From assembly GCA_002429115.1 (NCBI GenBank), contig DIYS01000200.1:1-24790 (forward strand): DNA of 24,790 nt, read 5' to 3'. The notes under the pieces are model-generated. The model ran no database searches, had not been told where the DNA came from, and saw only the letters and a list, made by a program, of their open reading frames with translations. Positions 14,631 through 22,716 of this stretch are shown one piece after another. The position numbers and the translations under genes were made by a program. Position 1 is the stretch's first letter, and each line of letters begins with the position of its first letter. The DNA comes from Saccharicrinis sp. UBA6048. Lineage in GTDB: Bacteria > Bacteroidota > Bacteroidia > Bacteroidales > Marinilabiliaceae.

Positions 14631-15554
14631 TTATAAACCGCTGACGATTGCACCTACTGCATAATCTTCAATGCGGTCAATCATACCGTATGTTTGAGTA
14701 CGGAATGTTGATTTTGGATCAGCTGACTTTGTATCCTGAGTCTCCGGAGTGTAAAGGATTTTAACCTTTTCAATGTGCTTAACAGTGTTAGGCGCATAGA
14801 AGAACAATGAAGCGCGGCGGTCAGTAGCTGTTAAAGCAGCACCTTTAGCCAGTTTATTACCAGTGTTGTCATATGCCAACACGGCATTGTTGCTAAAGAA
14901 TTTGAAGCCCATGATTGACATCACCTTACCAGTCTTAGCATCAAAGAAGATATTCTTATCAGCAAAGTACTGTGCACTATCACGGTCTAAAATCAAATCC
15001 GTTTCGTGCTCTGGACAAAGAATCATATATAACTCTTTCATGTTCGGTAAGTTCAGGTTCTTAACAAGTTCCAGGAACTTCACCAAATCGGCAAAGGTCA
15101 TACGTAAACGTCCGGTTCCATCATCAGCACCAGTTGTACGCATTACTGGCATATCAGCACTTGAACTATCCGAAGGAGCCAACTTCCACATGATATGGTC
15201 ACGGATACCCATTTTAAAGGCATCAGCATGCTTCACGCGAACAGCAGAACGCTTATCGTAGTTTAAATAGCGGATTTCAGCATCATCTACTTCTGTTGGG
15301 TCAGTATCATACTTTTCCCATTCAATAAATGTCTTTTTGCTATCCATTTTCTTCGCAACAAAATCGGCAGTATTGTCAACATGAAAACCAACATTGTTGA
15401 TCAGCTTATTAAAGCGAATACCGTCAGCTGTAACGGCTGATTTTGGAGCGGGCTTTAGCACACCTACAAAATCATCATTGTAATTTTTGAACTCCACCAA
15501 TAATTGAGGAGCTACGAACTGGTTTAACCAGGCACCATCAGTTTGTACAGGCAT
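14631..15554 (-). CDS. Major capsid protein
   Basis: This 307-aa protein lies directly after the protease/scaffold gene. It begins MPVQTDGAWLNQFVAPQLLVEFKNYNDDFVGVLKPAPKSAVTADGIRFNKLINNVGFHVDN. It has the layout of HK97-fold capsid proteins of Mu-like Bacteroidota phages: an N-arm, an E-loop region with 'VTADGIRFNKLINNVG', and a P/A-domain core (GRLRMTFADLVKFLELVKNLNLPNMKELYMILCPEHETDLILDRDSAQYFADK...GKVMSIMGFKFFSNNAVLAYDN). The core ends with the expected 'LFFYAPNTVKHIEKVKILYTPETQDT.SADPKSTFRTQTYGMIDRIEDYAVGAIV' block, in which capsid proteins of this class describe a changeable C-terminal tail. A strong hairpin follows the gene. Confidence 0.88.
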   Translation of the reverse strand: MPVQTDGAWLNQFVAPQLLVEFKNYNDDFVGVLKPAPKSAVTADGIRFNKLINNVGFHVDNTADFVAKKMDSKKTFIEWEKYDTDPTEVDDAEIRYLNYDKRSAVRVKHADAFKMGIRDHIMWKLAPSDSSSADMPVMRTTGADDGTGRLRMTFADLVKFLELVKNLNLPNMKELYMILCPEHETDLILDRDSAQYFADKNIFFDAKTGKVMSIMGFKFFSNNAVLAYDNTGNKLAKGAALTATDRRASLFFYAPNTVKHIEKVKILYTPETQDTKSADPKSTFRTQTYGMIDRIEDYAVGAIVSGL

Positions 15555-15567
15555 TGTTTAATCCTCC

Positions 15568-16674
15568 TTACTTTATGTTATTGCGTTTCTTCCAGTCAGC
15601 AAACAATGCACTGTAAGCTTCCGGGTTCTTATCCTCTAATTCGGCCAACACATCAGGGCTTTCGTCCTGTAGTTGTTCAAATGTTTTTCCCTGGTAAGTT
15701 GCACCTTTACCATCAGCTGAAGGCTTAATTTCAGCAGACAAAGGTTTTACTACAGGTGACAAGCCATCTAAAACAGCTTTAGTTCCATCAAAGTCCTTTT
15801 CTAACAACCCTTGCCAGTTGGCACGAGCATCAGCTTTGATTCGTTTGTCATTCTCTGCCTCATCAAGAACTGCCTTAATTTTGGCTTTCTTGTCTTGTTT
15901 GTCCTTTTGCTCTTGTTGAGCCTTTAGGGCATCGTAACCGGCAGCTTTTTGCGCATTAGCTTGAATACGCGCATTCACTTGCTCCTCGGTTGAATTGGCA
16001 TCCATACCAAGAGCAATAGCGGTTGCTTTTACATCCATGTCATTAGAATTTTTGGGAGTAATATTTACTTTAGCCTCAATTGGCGAACCGCTTTCTTTAA
16101 TCATACTTGCGGTTGTTTGGTCTATCTTCGTGTCACCTTTTACTTCAGAAACAAAGCCCCATTCTTTTGCCTTGTCTGCGGTCATCCAAAAATCACCGCC
16201 GTCCCATTTTGTTTTAAAATCGGCTTCAGGCTTTTTTAACTTGGTTTTGTAAGCATCGTAATAAGTAACAGTCATGTTCTTGAGTAACTCAAGGTAGTTT
16301 TCTACCTCAGTCTCGTTACCATGAGCACCCCCCATCGGCTTATGAATCATAAACTGACCATTCTTCGCCATTGTAAAGCTGCTTGCTTTTACTGCAATGT
16401 AAGTTCCGGCACTTGCAACAAGAGCTCCACCTTGTCCGGCATAGCTACCAAATACATCAATTAGAATATTCACAATCTCATTAGCCTGAAAACAATCACC
16501 TCCGCCAGTCATTAGATAAACATGACACTTTGCAATACCAGCAGCTTTAAGCTCCTCGCATTTACTTCGCATCTCAACAGCGTTGTTATTGCTCCATTCT
16601 GAGATATTGCCGATAATATCAACCCTTCCGGTTGTTTCTTCAGCATAGACCTTAATCAGTAATTTTTTACTCAT
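15568..16674 (-). CDS. ClpP-type head maturation protease fused to scaffold-like C-terminus
   Basis: This is a 368-aa protein. Residues 1-185 form a ClpP/S14-type serine protease: Ser88 in VASAGTYIAV, His111 in FMIHKPMGG, and Asp161 in GGDFWMTADKAKEWGFV, which aligns with the catalytic Asp of ClpP. An N-terminal Ile/Gly-rich strand (TTGRVDIIGNISEW) precedes it. Residues ~213-368 are charged and helical (EEQVNARIQANAQKAAGYDALKAQQEQKDKQDKKAKIK...AELEDKNPEAYSALFADWKKRN), fitting a scaffold, as in Mu gpI/Z, where the scaffold is also made alone from an internal start. Met213 (NSNDMDV) or Met224 is a candidate internal start. It cleaves capsid and scaffold during prohead maturation. It is the first gene of the leftward operon. 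Confidence 0.88.
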   Translation of the reverse strand: MSKKLLIKVYAEETTGRVDIIGNISEWSNNNAVEMRSKCEELKAAGIAKCHVYLMTGGGDCFQANEIVNILIDVFGSYAGQGGALVASAGTYIAVKASSFTMAKNGQFMIHKPMGGAHGNETEVENYLELLKNMTVTYYDAYKTKLKKPEADFKTKWDGGDFWMTADKAKEWGFVSEVKGDTKIDQTTASMIKESGSPIEAKVNITPKNSNDMDVKATAIALGMDANSTEEQVNARIQANAQKAAGYDALKAQQEQKDKQDKKAKIKAVLDEAENDKRIKADARANWQGLLEKDFDGTKAVLDGLSPVVKPLSAEIKPSADGKGATYQGKTFEQLQDESPDVLAELEDKNPEAYSALFADWKKRNNIK

Positions 16675-16875
16675 GTTTTTTAGTTCACATTTTGTAAATC
16701 CATGAGCAAAGATTCAGTGATTTTATGAGGCTATAAAATGATGCCTTTTTGTACTATAAAATTTTCGTGTTGTACAGAATTATAGCGTTTTAATGAGGTG
16801 TTTTTTGAAGTATAAAAAAGCCCACTTTTTACGTGCGCGTAAATCAAACAACCTTTGTAACAAAATAAAGAGCAT
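16675..16875. promoter_or_regulatory. Divergent control region between head/tail and packaging operons
   Basis: This 201-bp AT-rich gap lies between the start codons of two divergent operons, so both must be driven from here. I see no full Bacteroidota -33/-7 pair. Near-consensus -7 boxes AACCTTTG (plus, 16850-16857) and AATCTTTG (minus, 16707-16714) lie 12-26 bp from their transcript starts or ATGs. Each has an inverted repeat just upstream: TTTACG-TGCG-CGTAAA at 16828-16843 for the rightward box, and ATTTTAT-gaggct-ATAAAAT at 16720-16739 for the leftward one. Imperfect repeats (TTTTATGAGG/TTTTAATGAGG and the TTGTAC pair) also occur. The layout suggests activated late promoters with dyad sites in the spacer; the activator gene is not in view. 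Confidence 0.6.
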
Positions 16876-17409
16876 ATGTCGAGCAAAAAACGAAGAAAGC
16901 AATTATCAAAAGCAGTTTACGAAAAATTAAAGCGTACAGCCTACGAGTATGTTGTTGTACAAGGCATGAGCCAAAAAGAAACAGCAGCTCTTTTAGATAT
17001 AACTGAGGCCACACTAAGTAAGTGGGCAAAGGATGGCAACTGGAAAGATGACCGTCAAAGCCGTCAGCAATGCGCCAGTACCGATGCCGACAACATTAAA
17101 AAGCTGTTGAGAATAATGGCGCAGCAGCGCTTAGAGATAGAAGAGCAAATACTAGATGCTCAAAAAACAGGTGATACAGAAGAAGAAGTACGCCTGAGAA
17201 AAGAAGCCAGAGCGTTGAGCGATGATATGAGCAAACAAAACAAGACTTTGCTCAACCTTGACAAAGAAAACCGCATTACTCTTGGTGTTTACATTGATGT
17301 TATGGAAAGCATTTTTAATGCGATGCGCACATTTGATGAACAGCTTTGGGAACGAGCTATTCCTTTCTACTCTGAACATACTAAACGCATCAGTAACGAA
17401 TTGGGCTAA
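16876..17409 (+). CDS. Small terminase subunit
   Basis: This 177-aa protein has a basic N-terminus (MSSKKRRKQLSKAVYEKLK), then a helix-turn-helix at about residues 28-52 (YVVVQGMSQKETAALLDITEATLSKWAKDGNWK, the recurrent 'G.SQKE.A..L.I...TLSKW.K.G.W' of small terminases). It ends in a helical region (residues 75-150, IMAQQRLEIEEQILDAQKTGDTEEEVRLRKEARALSDDM) that would form the oligomer. It recognises the packaging start on DNA and recruits the large subunit. It is the first rightward gene, starting 25 bp after an inverted repeat, and overlaps the large terminase by one base (TAATG), which supports the call. Confidence 0.85.
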   Translation: MSSKKRRKQLSKAVYEKLKRTAYEYVVVQGMSQKETAALLDITEATLSKWAKDGNWKDDRQSRQQCASTDADNIKKLLRIMAQQRLEIEEQILDAQKTGDTEEEVRLRKEARALSDDMSKQNKTLLNLDKENRITLGVYIDVMESIFNAMRTFDEQLWERAIPFYSEHTKRISNELG

Positions 17410-18947
17410 TGGCAACACAACGTAAAACAGACAGGCAAAAGGCCGATGAGTTCCTGAAGAAAATTGAGATTGCACAAAAGGCCAACGAGGTTAACCCTTT
17501 TGAAAGCAAACAGGAACAAAGGGAACGTATTGAACGGGCTAAAAACGACTTCGTTTATTTCGTGAAAACATACCTGCCTCATTATGCTCTATCCGAACCG
17601 GGCGACTTTCATATTGAATTTGCTACCGATGTTGCCAATGACCCTTTAATCATGGAGTTTGAAGAATGGGGGCGCGGCCTAGCGAAGTCGGTTCATTGCG
17701 ACATATTGGCACCGCTTTGGTTGTGGGTTCGTGGTGAAGATGTGTTTTTATGCCTGATGAGTGACAGTAAGGAACGAGCTGAAGAACTGGTATCTGATGT
17801 TCAGGCTGAACTGGAAGGCAACCAATTACTAACTCATGACTTTGGCAGGCAAAAATGTAACGGTACATGGGAATACGGTGATTTTGCAACGCTCGACCAA
17901 CGCTTTATTGGCAAATCCTTTGGTATTAAAAAGAAGGTACGTGGTATTCGTATTAAACACCGCCGTCCTAACCTTTGGGTGATTGATGATTTAGAAACAC
18001 CAGACACCATTGTTAATCCTAAACGTATGCGTCGCCATGCCGATATTATCGAAAGGGATGTATTGCCAACCATGACAGGCGATAAACGCCGCTTGCTTTA
18101 TGCCAATAACCGTTTTGCCCGGGTAATGACACAAACCATCCTTCAGGAAAGGCATCCTGATTGGCGTGTTCGCCGTGTTAATGCCTATAATAAGACTAAC
18201 TATAAGCCTGTTTGGAATTACTACACTGCTGACTACTATCGTGAACAAGAGAAAGCAATGGGCATCGTGGCGGCTTACTCTGAGTACCTGAACGAAAGTA
18301 AACTGGAAGGTTCTGTTTTTAGCGAAGAGCAAATACAATGGGCTAAGATGCCTGAGTTGCATGAGTTCGACATGATAATTGCCCACTGGGATATTGCCTA
18401 TACCGATAATGAAACAAGTGACTACAATGCGGTAAAGGTTTGGGGATTGCATAAACGTAACTTTTGGCTGATTGACTGTTACGTGAAGCAAAGTAAGATG
18501 AAACAGGCCGTTGCTTGGATGTGTGACTTTAAACGGCAGCTGCCACGTTCGGCCAATTGCTTATTCCAGTACGAAAGCCAGTTTTGGAATGGTGAAGTAC
18601 AGCGTGCCATTGATGAAGTGGAAGAGGAATATAACATCAATCTTAACCTGATGAAAATTAAGGTTGAGAAGGTTAATAAGCTTATGCGCATGATAACCAT
18701 GCAGCCCTATTACCAAAATAGCCGCATCTACTACAATGAGCAATTAAAAAGTCACTCCGACACACAAATAGGAGTTATGCAATTATGTGCCGTTGAGGAA
18801 GGCAGCAACGAGCATGATGACAGCCCCGATGCCGACCAACAAGCCATCGAAAAACTAGAGCTTTATTCAACACCTGGAGGCCGAAAGAAGAAAAGTGAAA
18901 AGTCTTTTAAAGTAGGTAAAATGAAAGTCAAATTTGAAATGCCATGA
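17409..18947 (+). CDS. Large terminase subunit (packaging ATPase and nuclease)
   Basis: This 512-aa protein drives DNA into the prohead. The ATPase half has a variant Walker A at residues 86-95 (EWGRGLAKSV; K93 the expected Lys, 'GRGLAKS' in place of GxxxxGKS) and Walker B at 189-196 (LWVIDDLE, Asp193/Asp194, Glu196 in the catalytic position). The nuclease half has acidic residues Asp328 (AHWDIAY), Glu389 (FQYESQF) and Asp470/Asp471 (EHDDSPDAD), the RNase H-like set of terminases. Length is typical. The start overlaps the small terminase stop, and its stop overlaps the next ATG as ATGA, so the packaging genes are translationally coupled. Confidence 0.95.
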   Translation: MATQRKTDRQKADEFLKKIEIAQKANEVNPFESKQEQRERIERAKNDFVYFVKTYLPHYALSEPGDFHIEFATDVANDPLIMEFEEWGRGLAKSVHCDILAPLWLWVRGEDVFLCLMSDSKERAEELVSDVQAELEGNQLLTHDFGRQKCNGTWEYGDFATLDQRFIGKSFGIKKKVRGIRIKHRRPNLWVIDDLETPDTIVNPKRMRRHADIIERDVLPTMTGDKRRLLYANNRFARVMTQTILQERHPDWRVRRVNAYNKTNYKPVWNYYTADYYREQEKAMGIVAAYSEYLNESKLEGSVFSEEQIQWAKMPELHEFDMIIAHWDIAYTDNETSDYNAVKVWGLHKRNFWLIDCYVKQSKMKQAVAWMCDFKRQLPRSANCLFQYESQFWNGEVQRAIDEVEEEYNINLNLMKIKVEKVNKLMRMITMQPYYQNSRIYYNEQLKSHSDTQIGVMQLCAVEEGSNEHDDSPDADQQAIEKLELYSTPGGRKKKSEKSFKVGKMKVKFEMP

Positions 18948-19384
18948 AATACGTAAACAAGGATGATTTAACAACCATTATACAGGAACGCTTATTGAAC
19001 GATAGTGTTGCTTTAGAGGCAGCTGCCAATATTGAAGATAACACCATCATTAATAACATTGAGATAAAGGCTATTGATTTGATTATATCCTATATCAGTG
19101 GCATATACGACACCGATGTAATATTTGATGAAGCCTCACCTATTCGGAACGGTGTACTCGTGCAAGTTCTTTCTTGTATTGTAGTCTATCGCAGCGTTCG
19201 CAGAAATGCCGCTCGCAAAGTGCCGGAGGATTACCAAAAGTTGTACGATGATGCAATCAAAGATTTAGAGCGCATTCAAAGTGGAGTAATTAACCTGGTT
19301 AATTGTCCAAAAAACACCAAGGATGATGGCTCAACAGGTCAACCATTCTATGGCAACTCAACTAAAGACGAAAATTTTATTTAA
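18944..19384 (+). CDS. DUF1320 / Mu gp36-like head-completion protein
   Basis: This 146-aa protein reads MKYVNKDDLTTIIQERLLNDSV.. and contains an EIKAIDLIISYISGIYDTDVIF segment followed by NGVLVQVLSCIVVYRSVRRNAARKVPEDYQKLYDDAIKDLERIQSGVINL. This is the DUF1320 pattern (helical, with 'A...ID..L...Y' then 'L....A...L.R.....VPE....YE.A...L..I..G...L'). DUF1320 (gp36 in Mu) is a head-tail joining component. In Mu it lies after the capsid gene; here it is between terminase and portal. The ATG overlaps the terminase stop (ATGA), and its TAA falls inside the 17-bp repeat that precedes the portal gene. Confidence 0.8.
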   Translation: MKYVNKDDLTTIIQERLLNDSVALEAAANIEDNTIINNIEIKAIDLIISYISGIYDTDVIFDEASPIRNGVLVQVLSCIVVYRSVRRNAARKVPEDYQKLYDDAIKDLERIQSGVINLVNCPKNTKDDGSTGQPFYGNSTKDENFI

Positions 19385-19396
19385 ACAGTATTTAAA
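19380..19396 (+). repeat. 17-bp dispersed repeat, copy B
   Basis: TTTAAACAGTATTTAAA, identical to copy A, overlaps the stop of the DUF1320 gene and ends on the A of the portal ATG at 19396. It therefore forms most of the leader between these two genes. Confidence 0.85.
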
Positions 19397-22300
19397 TGAG
19401 TAAGAATATAGTTCAACGATTAGGAAGTGCGGCAGAAAAAGCAATCTTAAGCCGTATTAAAAGCAGCTCTTTATATGCTGAGTATTACAAACGCGGTGAA
19501 AAAGGTGCACCGTGGAAACGTGAACCAACAGCTTATAAGCGTAAAGAAATAAAAGATTGGACTAATGCGGTTATGGCTGCAACAGACCCAGACAATCCAC
19601 GCCGGGGAGAATTAGGGCGTTTCTATAAAAGCTTGATGCTCGATCCTCATTTAGCATCTGTGATTGATACGCGCTATTTACGAGTTCAACGTTCATCGTA
19701 TAAAATAGTGAATGAGAAGGGTGAAGAAAACGAAGCTCTTAAGGAACTATTAGAACGTCCGTGGCATGATGATTTAATCCGTCTCACATTAGGCCGCAAC
19801 TTTCAGGGCACAACCTTAATTGAGATGTTTTACACTGATTCAGACACAGGGGAACTTGCCCAGGTTGACCAAATACCGCAATCAAACTTTATCGCTCAAA
19901 AAGGAATTATTGTTGAGGATGAATACGATGATAAAGGCACAAGCTATCGCGAAGGTCGATACAAAGATTTTTACATTCAAGTTGGTAATGACTGGGAGCT
20001 TGGAATGTTAAATGAACTGGCCATGGTTGTACTGGCTAAAAAACTAGGCTTAGGTTCATGGATTGGCTACATTGAGAAGTTGGGGATACCTCCAATATTT
20101 GCCATTACAGAACGTATGGATGATACTCGCAGGGATGAGCTATTTAATATGTTGTCTGATTTTAAATCAAACCATTTTGCAGTATTACAGGGCAATGAGA
20201 AAATTGAGACGCCCAGTATTACAACCAACAATGCACACCTCTCTTTTAGCTCTTTAATAACCGATATTTGCAATACTGAGATGAGTAAGCGCGTGTTGGG
20301 AGGTACAGCTACAACTGATGAAAAAAGCTTTGTAGGCTCAGCTGAAGTACAGGAGCGTGTGGCTCAGGATAGATACGAAGCTGATAAGCTTTTGTATAAG
20401 CATTATTTTAACACCCAATTCCGTCAACGATTGGCGAAATTGAGTAGTGTATATGCTGACTTTGCCACTCATAAATTGGTTTGGGATAATCAGGAGACAT
20501 TGGATATCAACGGTTACATTGATGCTGTTCAAAAGTTATCTACTGCTTTTGATTTTGATATAGAAGAGGTGAAAAGCCGTACCGGTTTGCCTATTACCGG
20601 GATGCGAAGTTTGGCAACACCAACTCAAACGGAAGATACCGACCCTCAAAAAAAAAAGCTTGAGGCAAGGTTCAAACAATTAGGTAATGCACCTTATGCA
20701 TTTGTACCAAACGCATTTGAATTATTCGCAGCCACATGGGATGCAGCAATAGAGCGTTTGGCCAATCAAATCTATAACGGTGAAGTTAAGTCCACCGATT
20801 TGGATAATGACTTGGTATTAAAGAACTATGCTGCGTTTAACAAAGAAGGTGAAAAGGCATGGGGCAAAGGTTACTATGATGAGCCGTTAACAAGAAGCTT
20901 CCGGGAAAACTTTCTAAAGTTTGCCGGAGCTAAGTCCCATGACTTGATGAAGCAACTGGATGGTTTGAATAGTGGTAACATTAGCAAAGATGATTTTATA
21001 GCCAAAGCCAAAGGCATAGTACAAAAGCATAATGCAGCGTATCTGACCACCGAACTTCGCTTTTGTAATAGTTCTGTTCATGCTGCCCAGGATTACCAAA
21101 CCTATTTGGATGATGTGGATATCTATCAAAATTTAAAGTGTCGTACAATGGCCGACAAAGATGTAAGAGACAGTCACGCTAAAAATGAAGGTATCGTAAA
21201 ACCAGTAAGAGAATGGAAGTCATTGCCTCCTTTTGATGATAATTGCCGTTGTTGGCTGGAGCAAACATTAGAAGAACCTACCGTTGGACGACATCTTACA
21301 GGTTTAAAATATCACAATAATCCACATAATACTGGTATAGTATTCAACGACGAAAGAAGCTATTTTCAAAACATGAGTGATGATAAAAGGGCAGTTATAA
21401 AGGATAATACAGAAATGATGAAGCGTTTTATGCCTTATAACACCACCATTAAAGCGGGCGACAATAAAGTATTTGTCAATGACTTTTCTGACCCTGTTGA
21501 TACTGTCGCTTCAATCAATGCCGCAAAGAAGATAGCCAAAGAGTTAAAGAAAGATGTTTATGTACTTTCTCATGTTGAAAATAGCGGTAAGCTTCATGTC
21601 AAAAACCCTGAGTTGGGTATTGGTTCAGCTAAAGTATTAGGCGATTTAAAAACGTTTAAACCGAAGGTTAACGGTAAGGAAGTAAAGCTAACCAATCACA
21701 TCGACAACAGGACTTCTAGTGCATCAAAGCAAGGCTGTAAGTATGTTGTTTATGACCTTTCAGCATGCCCTGAAAACACGTTTAAAAGCGATTTTTTACG
21801 CAAAATTCATGGTGTAATTGTTCCTGGAAGAAAAAAGAGCATTGAACAAGTAGTGGTTATTCGTGGTGATAAAGTAGTTAAACTATCGCGCAAACAAATC
21901 TATAACCAAGACTATAAAGCCTTTGAAAGCGAGTTCGATATAAAGGCTAGCAAATTAAAAGCTAGAACAATAGCCGAAGCGGAGGAAATTGCAAAAGGAT
22001 TAGGAGTTAAAAAGGTTGACTTTGGAGATGTTTCATTATCAGAGGCCAATACCTTATTGGAAGCCCTTAACGAAAATGTAGCACCAACAAAGTCCAAGAA
22101 AACAACTTTAGATGAGTTAATTATTAAACCAAAGCTTAAAGGTGACTCAACGAAAAATGGAATTGTGGGAGGGTATTATTACAATGATATTCAAAACGAA
22201 AAACGTTCTATATATCTTAACTCCTCAATGTTCCGCACTAATCATTATAAAAAACCAATGGGTTATGATGAGCAAGTAAAAAGAATGAACGACAAAGTTG

Positions 22301-22716
22301 CATTCACAGAAAGAAGCATTGAAAACATGAAGAAGAAGCTTGGTGAAAGTCCTACAAAGGATAAGCGCCTAAAGCGAGAAATCAAGCAAGAAGAAAGACG
22401 CATTTCTGATTACGAATGGCAAATAGGAAGGCTTAACCAAAAGATAAAGAATGGGGAATCACCTTTGCCCAACACAACCACACAGTTGTTTAAAGAGCAA
22501 AGCGACCAGATAAAGAGTTTACTGCACCACGAATATGGACATCACGTAGATACCAATATGAGAAAAGAGTTTAGTGGAGAAAAAGAAGCCAGCATTTATG
22601 GTTCTAAGTCTTCAACTGAAAATTTTGCTGAATGGTATACGCTTTACCGTATGAATGGCAGTAAGAATGTACCTGATGACCTATTAAAAATATTTAAAGA
22701 CTGGGAGGATAAATAA
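19396..22716 (+). CDS. Portal (DUF935)-MuF fusion with C-terminal nuclease-like and metallopeptidase domains
   Basis: This 1106-aa protein has four parts. Residues ~1-415: DUF935 portal (GELGRFYKSLMLDPHLASVIDTRYLRVQRSSYKIV...LGSWIGYIEKLGIPPIFAITERMDD). An A10G tract encodes K419-K421 just before the next part. Residues ~430-625: MuF-type minor head domain (LTTELRFCNSSVHAAQDYQTYL, C582RTMADKDVRDSHAKNEG, and N616CRC). Residues ~690-850: a region resembling CdiA C-terminal-type nucleases (ELKKDVYVLSHVE...KNPEL...GDLKTFK with D750/K752, then NRTSSASKQGCKYVVYDLSACP, VVVIRGDKVVKLSR). Residues ~900-1106: a coiled-coil section, then a zinc metallopeptidase with H1045EYGH1049 and a possible third ligand E1079 in ENFAEWYTLY. 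Portals are ring-forming, MuF proteins lie at the portal, and the C-terminal domains match phage polymorphic MuF toxins. It overlaps the 62-aa gene by one base. Confidence 0.85.
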   Translation: MSKNIVQRLGSAAEKAILSRIKSSSLYAEYYKRGEKGAPWKREPTAYKRKEIKDWTNAVMAATDPDNPRRGELGRFYKSLMLDPHLASVIDTRYLRVQRSSYKIVNEKGEENEALKELLERPWHDDLIRLTLGRNFQGTTLIEMFYTDSDTGELAQVDQIPQSNFIAQKGIIVEDEYDDKGTSYREGRYKDFYIQVGNDWELGMLNELAMVVLAKKLGLGSWIGYIEKLGIPPIFAITERMDDTRRDELFNMLSDFKSNHFAVLQGNEKIETPSITTNNAHLSFSSLITDICNTEMSKRVLGGTATTDEKSFVGSAEVQERVAQDRYEADKLLYKHYFNTQFRQRLAKLSSVYADFATHKLVWDNQETLDINGYIDAVQKLSTAFDFDIEEVKSRTGLPITGMRSLATPTQTEDTDPQKKKLEARFKQLGNAPYAFVPNAFELFAATWDAAIERLANQIYNGEVKSTDLDNDLVLKNYAAFNKEGEKAWGKGYYDEPLTRSFRENFLKFAGAKSHDLMKQLDGLNSGNISKDDFIAKAKGIVQKHNAAYLTTELRFCNSSVHAAQDYQTYLDDVDIYQNLKCRTMADKDVRDSHAKNEGIVKPVREWKSLPPFDDNCRCWLEQTLEEPTVGRHLTGLKYHNNPHNTGIVFNDERSYFQNMSDDKRAVIKDNTEMMKRFMPYNTTIKAGDNKVFVNDFSDPVDTVASINAAKKIAKELKKDVYVLSHVENSGKLHVKNPELGIGSAKVLGDLKTFKPKVNGKEVKLTNHIDNRTSSASKQGCKYVVYDLSACPENTFKSDFLRKIHGVIVPGRKKSIEQVVVIRGDKVVKLSRKQIYNQDYKAFESEFDIKASKLKARTIAEAEEIAKGLGVKKVDFGDVSLSEANTLLEALNENVAPTKSKKTTLDELIIKPKLKGDSTKNGIVGGYYYNDIQNEKRSIYLNSSMFRTNHYKKPMGYDEQVKRMNDKVAFTERSIENMKKKLGESPTKDKRLKREIKQEERRISDYEWQIGRLNQKIKNGESPLPNTTTQLFKEQSDQIKSLLHHEYGHHVDTNMRKEFSGEKEASIYGSKSSTENFAEWYTLYRMNGSKNVPDDLLKIFKDWEDK
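20648..20658 (+). other. A10G slippery tract at the portal/MuF domain junction
   Basis: Codons CAA AAA AAA AAG encode Q418-K421 and contain A_AAA_AAG (20652-20658), the heptamer used by E. coli dnaX. In the -1 frame the next codons are GCT TGA (stop); in the +1 frame a TAG follows after about eight codons (AGC TTG AGG CAA GGT TCA AAC AAT TAG). Slippage in either direction by ribosome or polymerase would therefore yield a ~422-430 aa portal-only product. Confidence 0.55.

Noticed and set aside
14863..15261. 132-codon plus-strand frame opposite the major capsid gene
   Set aside because: Antisense to a clear capsid gene, with no start context and no recognisable features.
16790..16800. E. coli-type -10 hexamer TATAAT on the minus strand near 16780
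   Set aside because: It has no good -35 at 17 bp, and the host appears to be of the Bacteroidota type, where this hexamer is not diagnostic.
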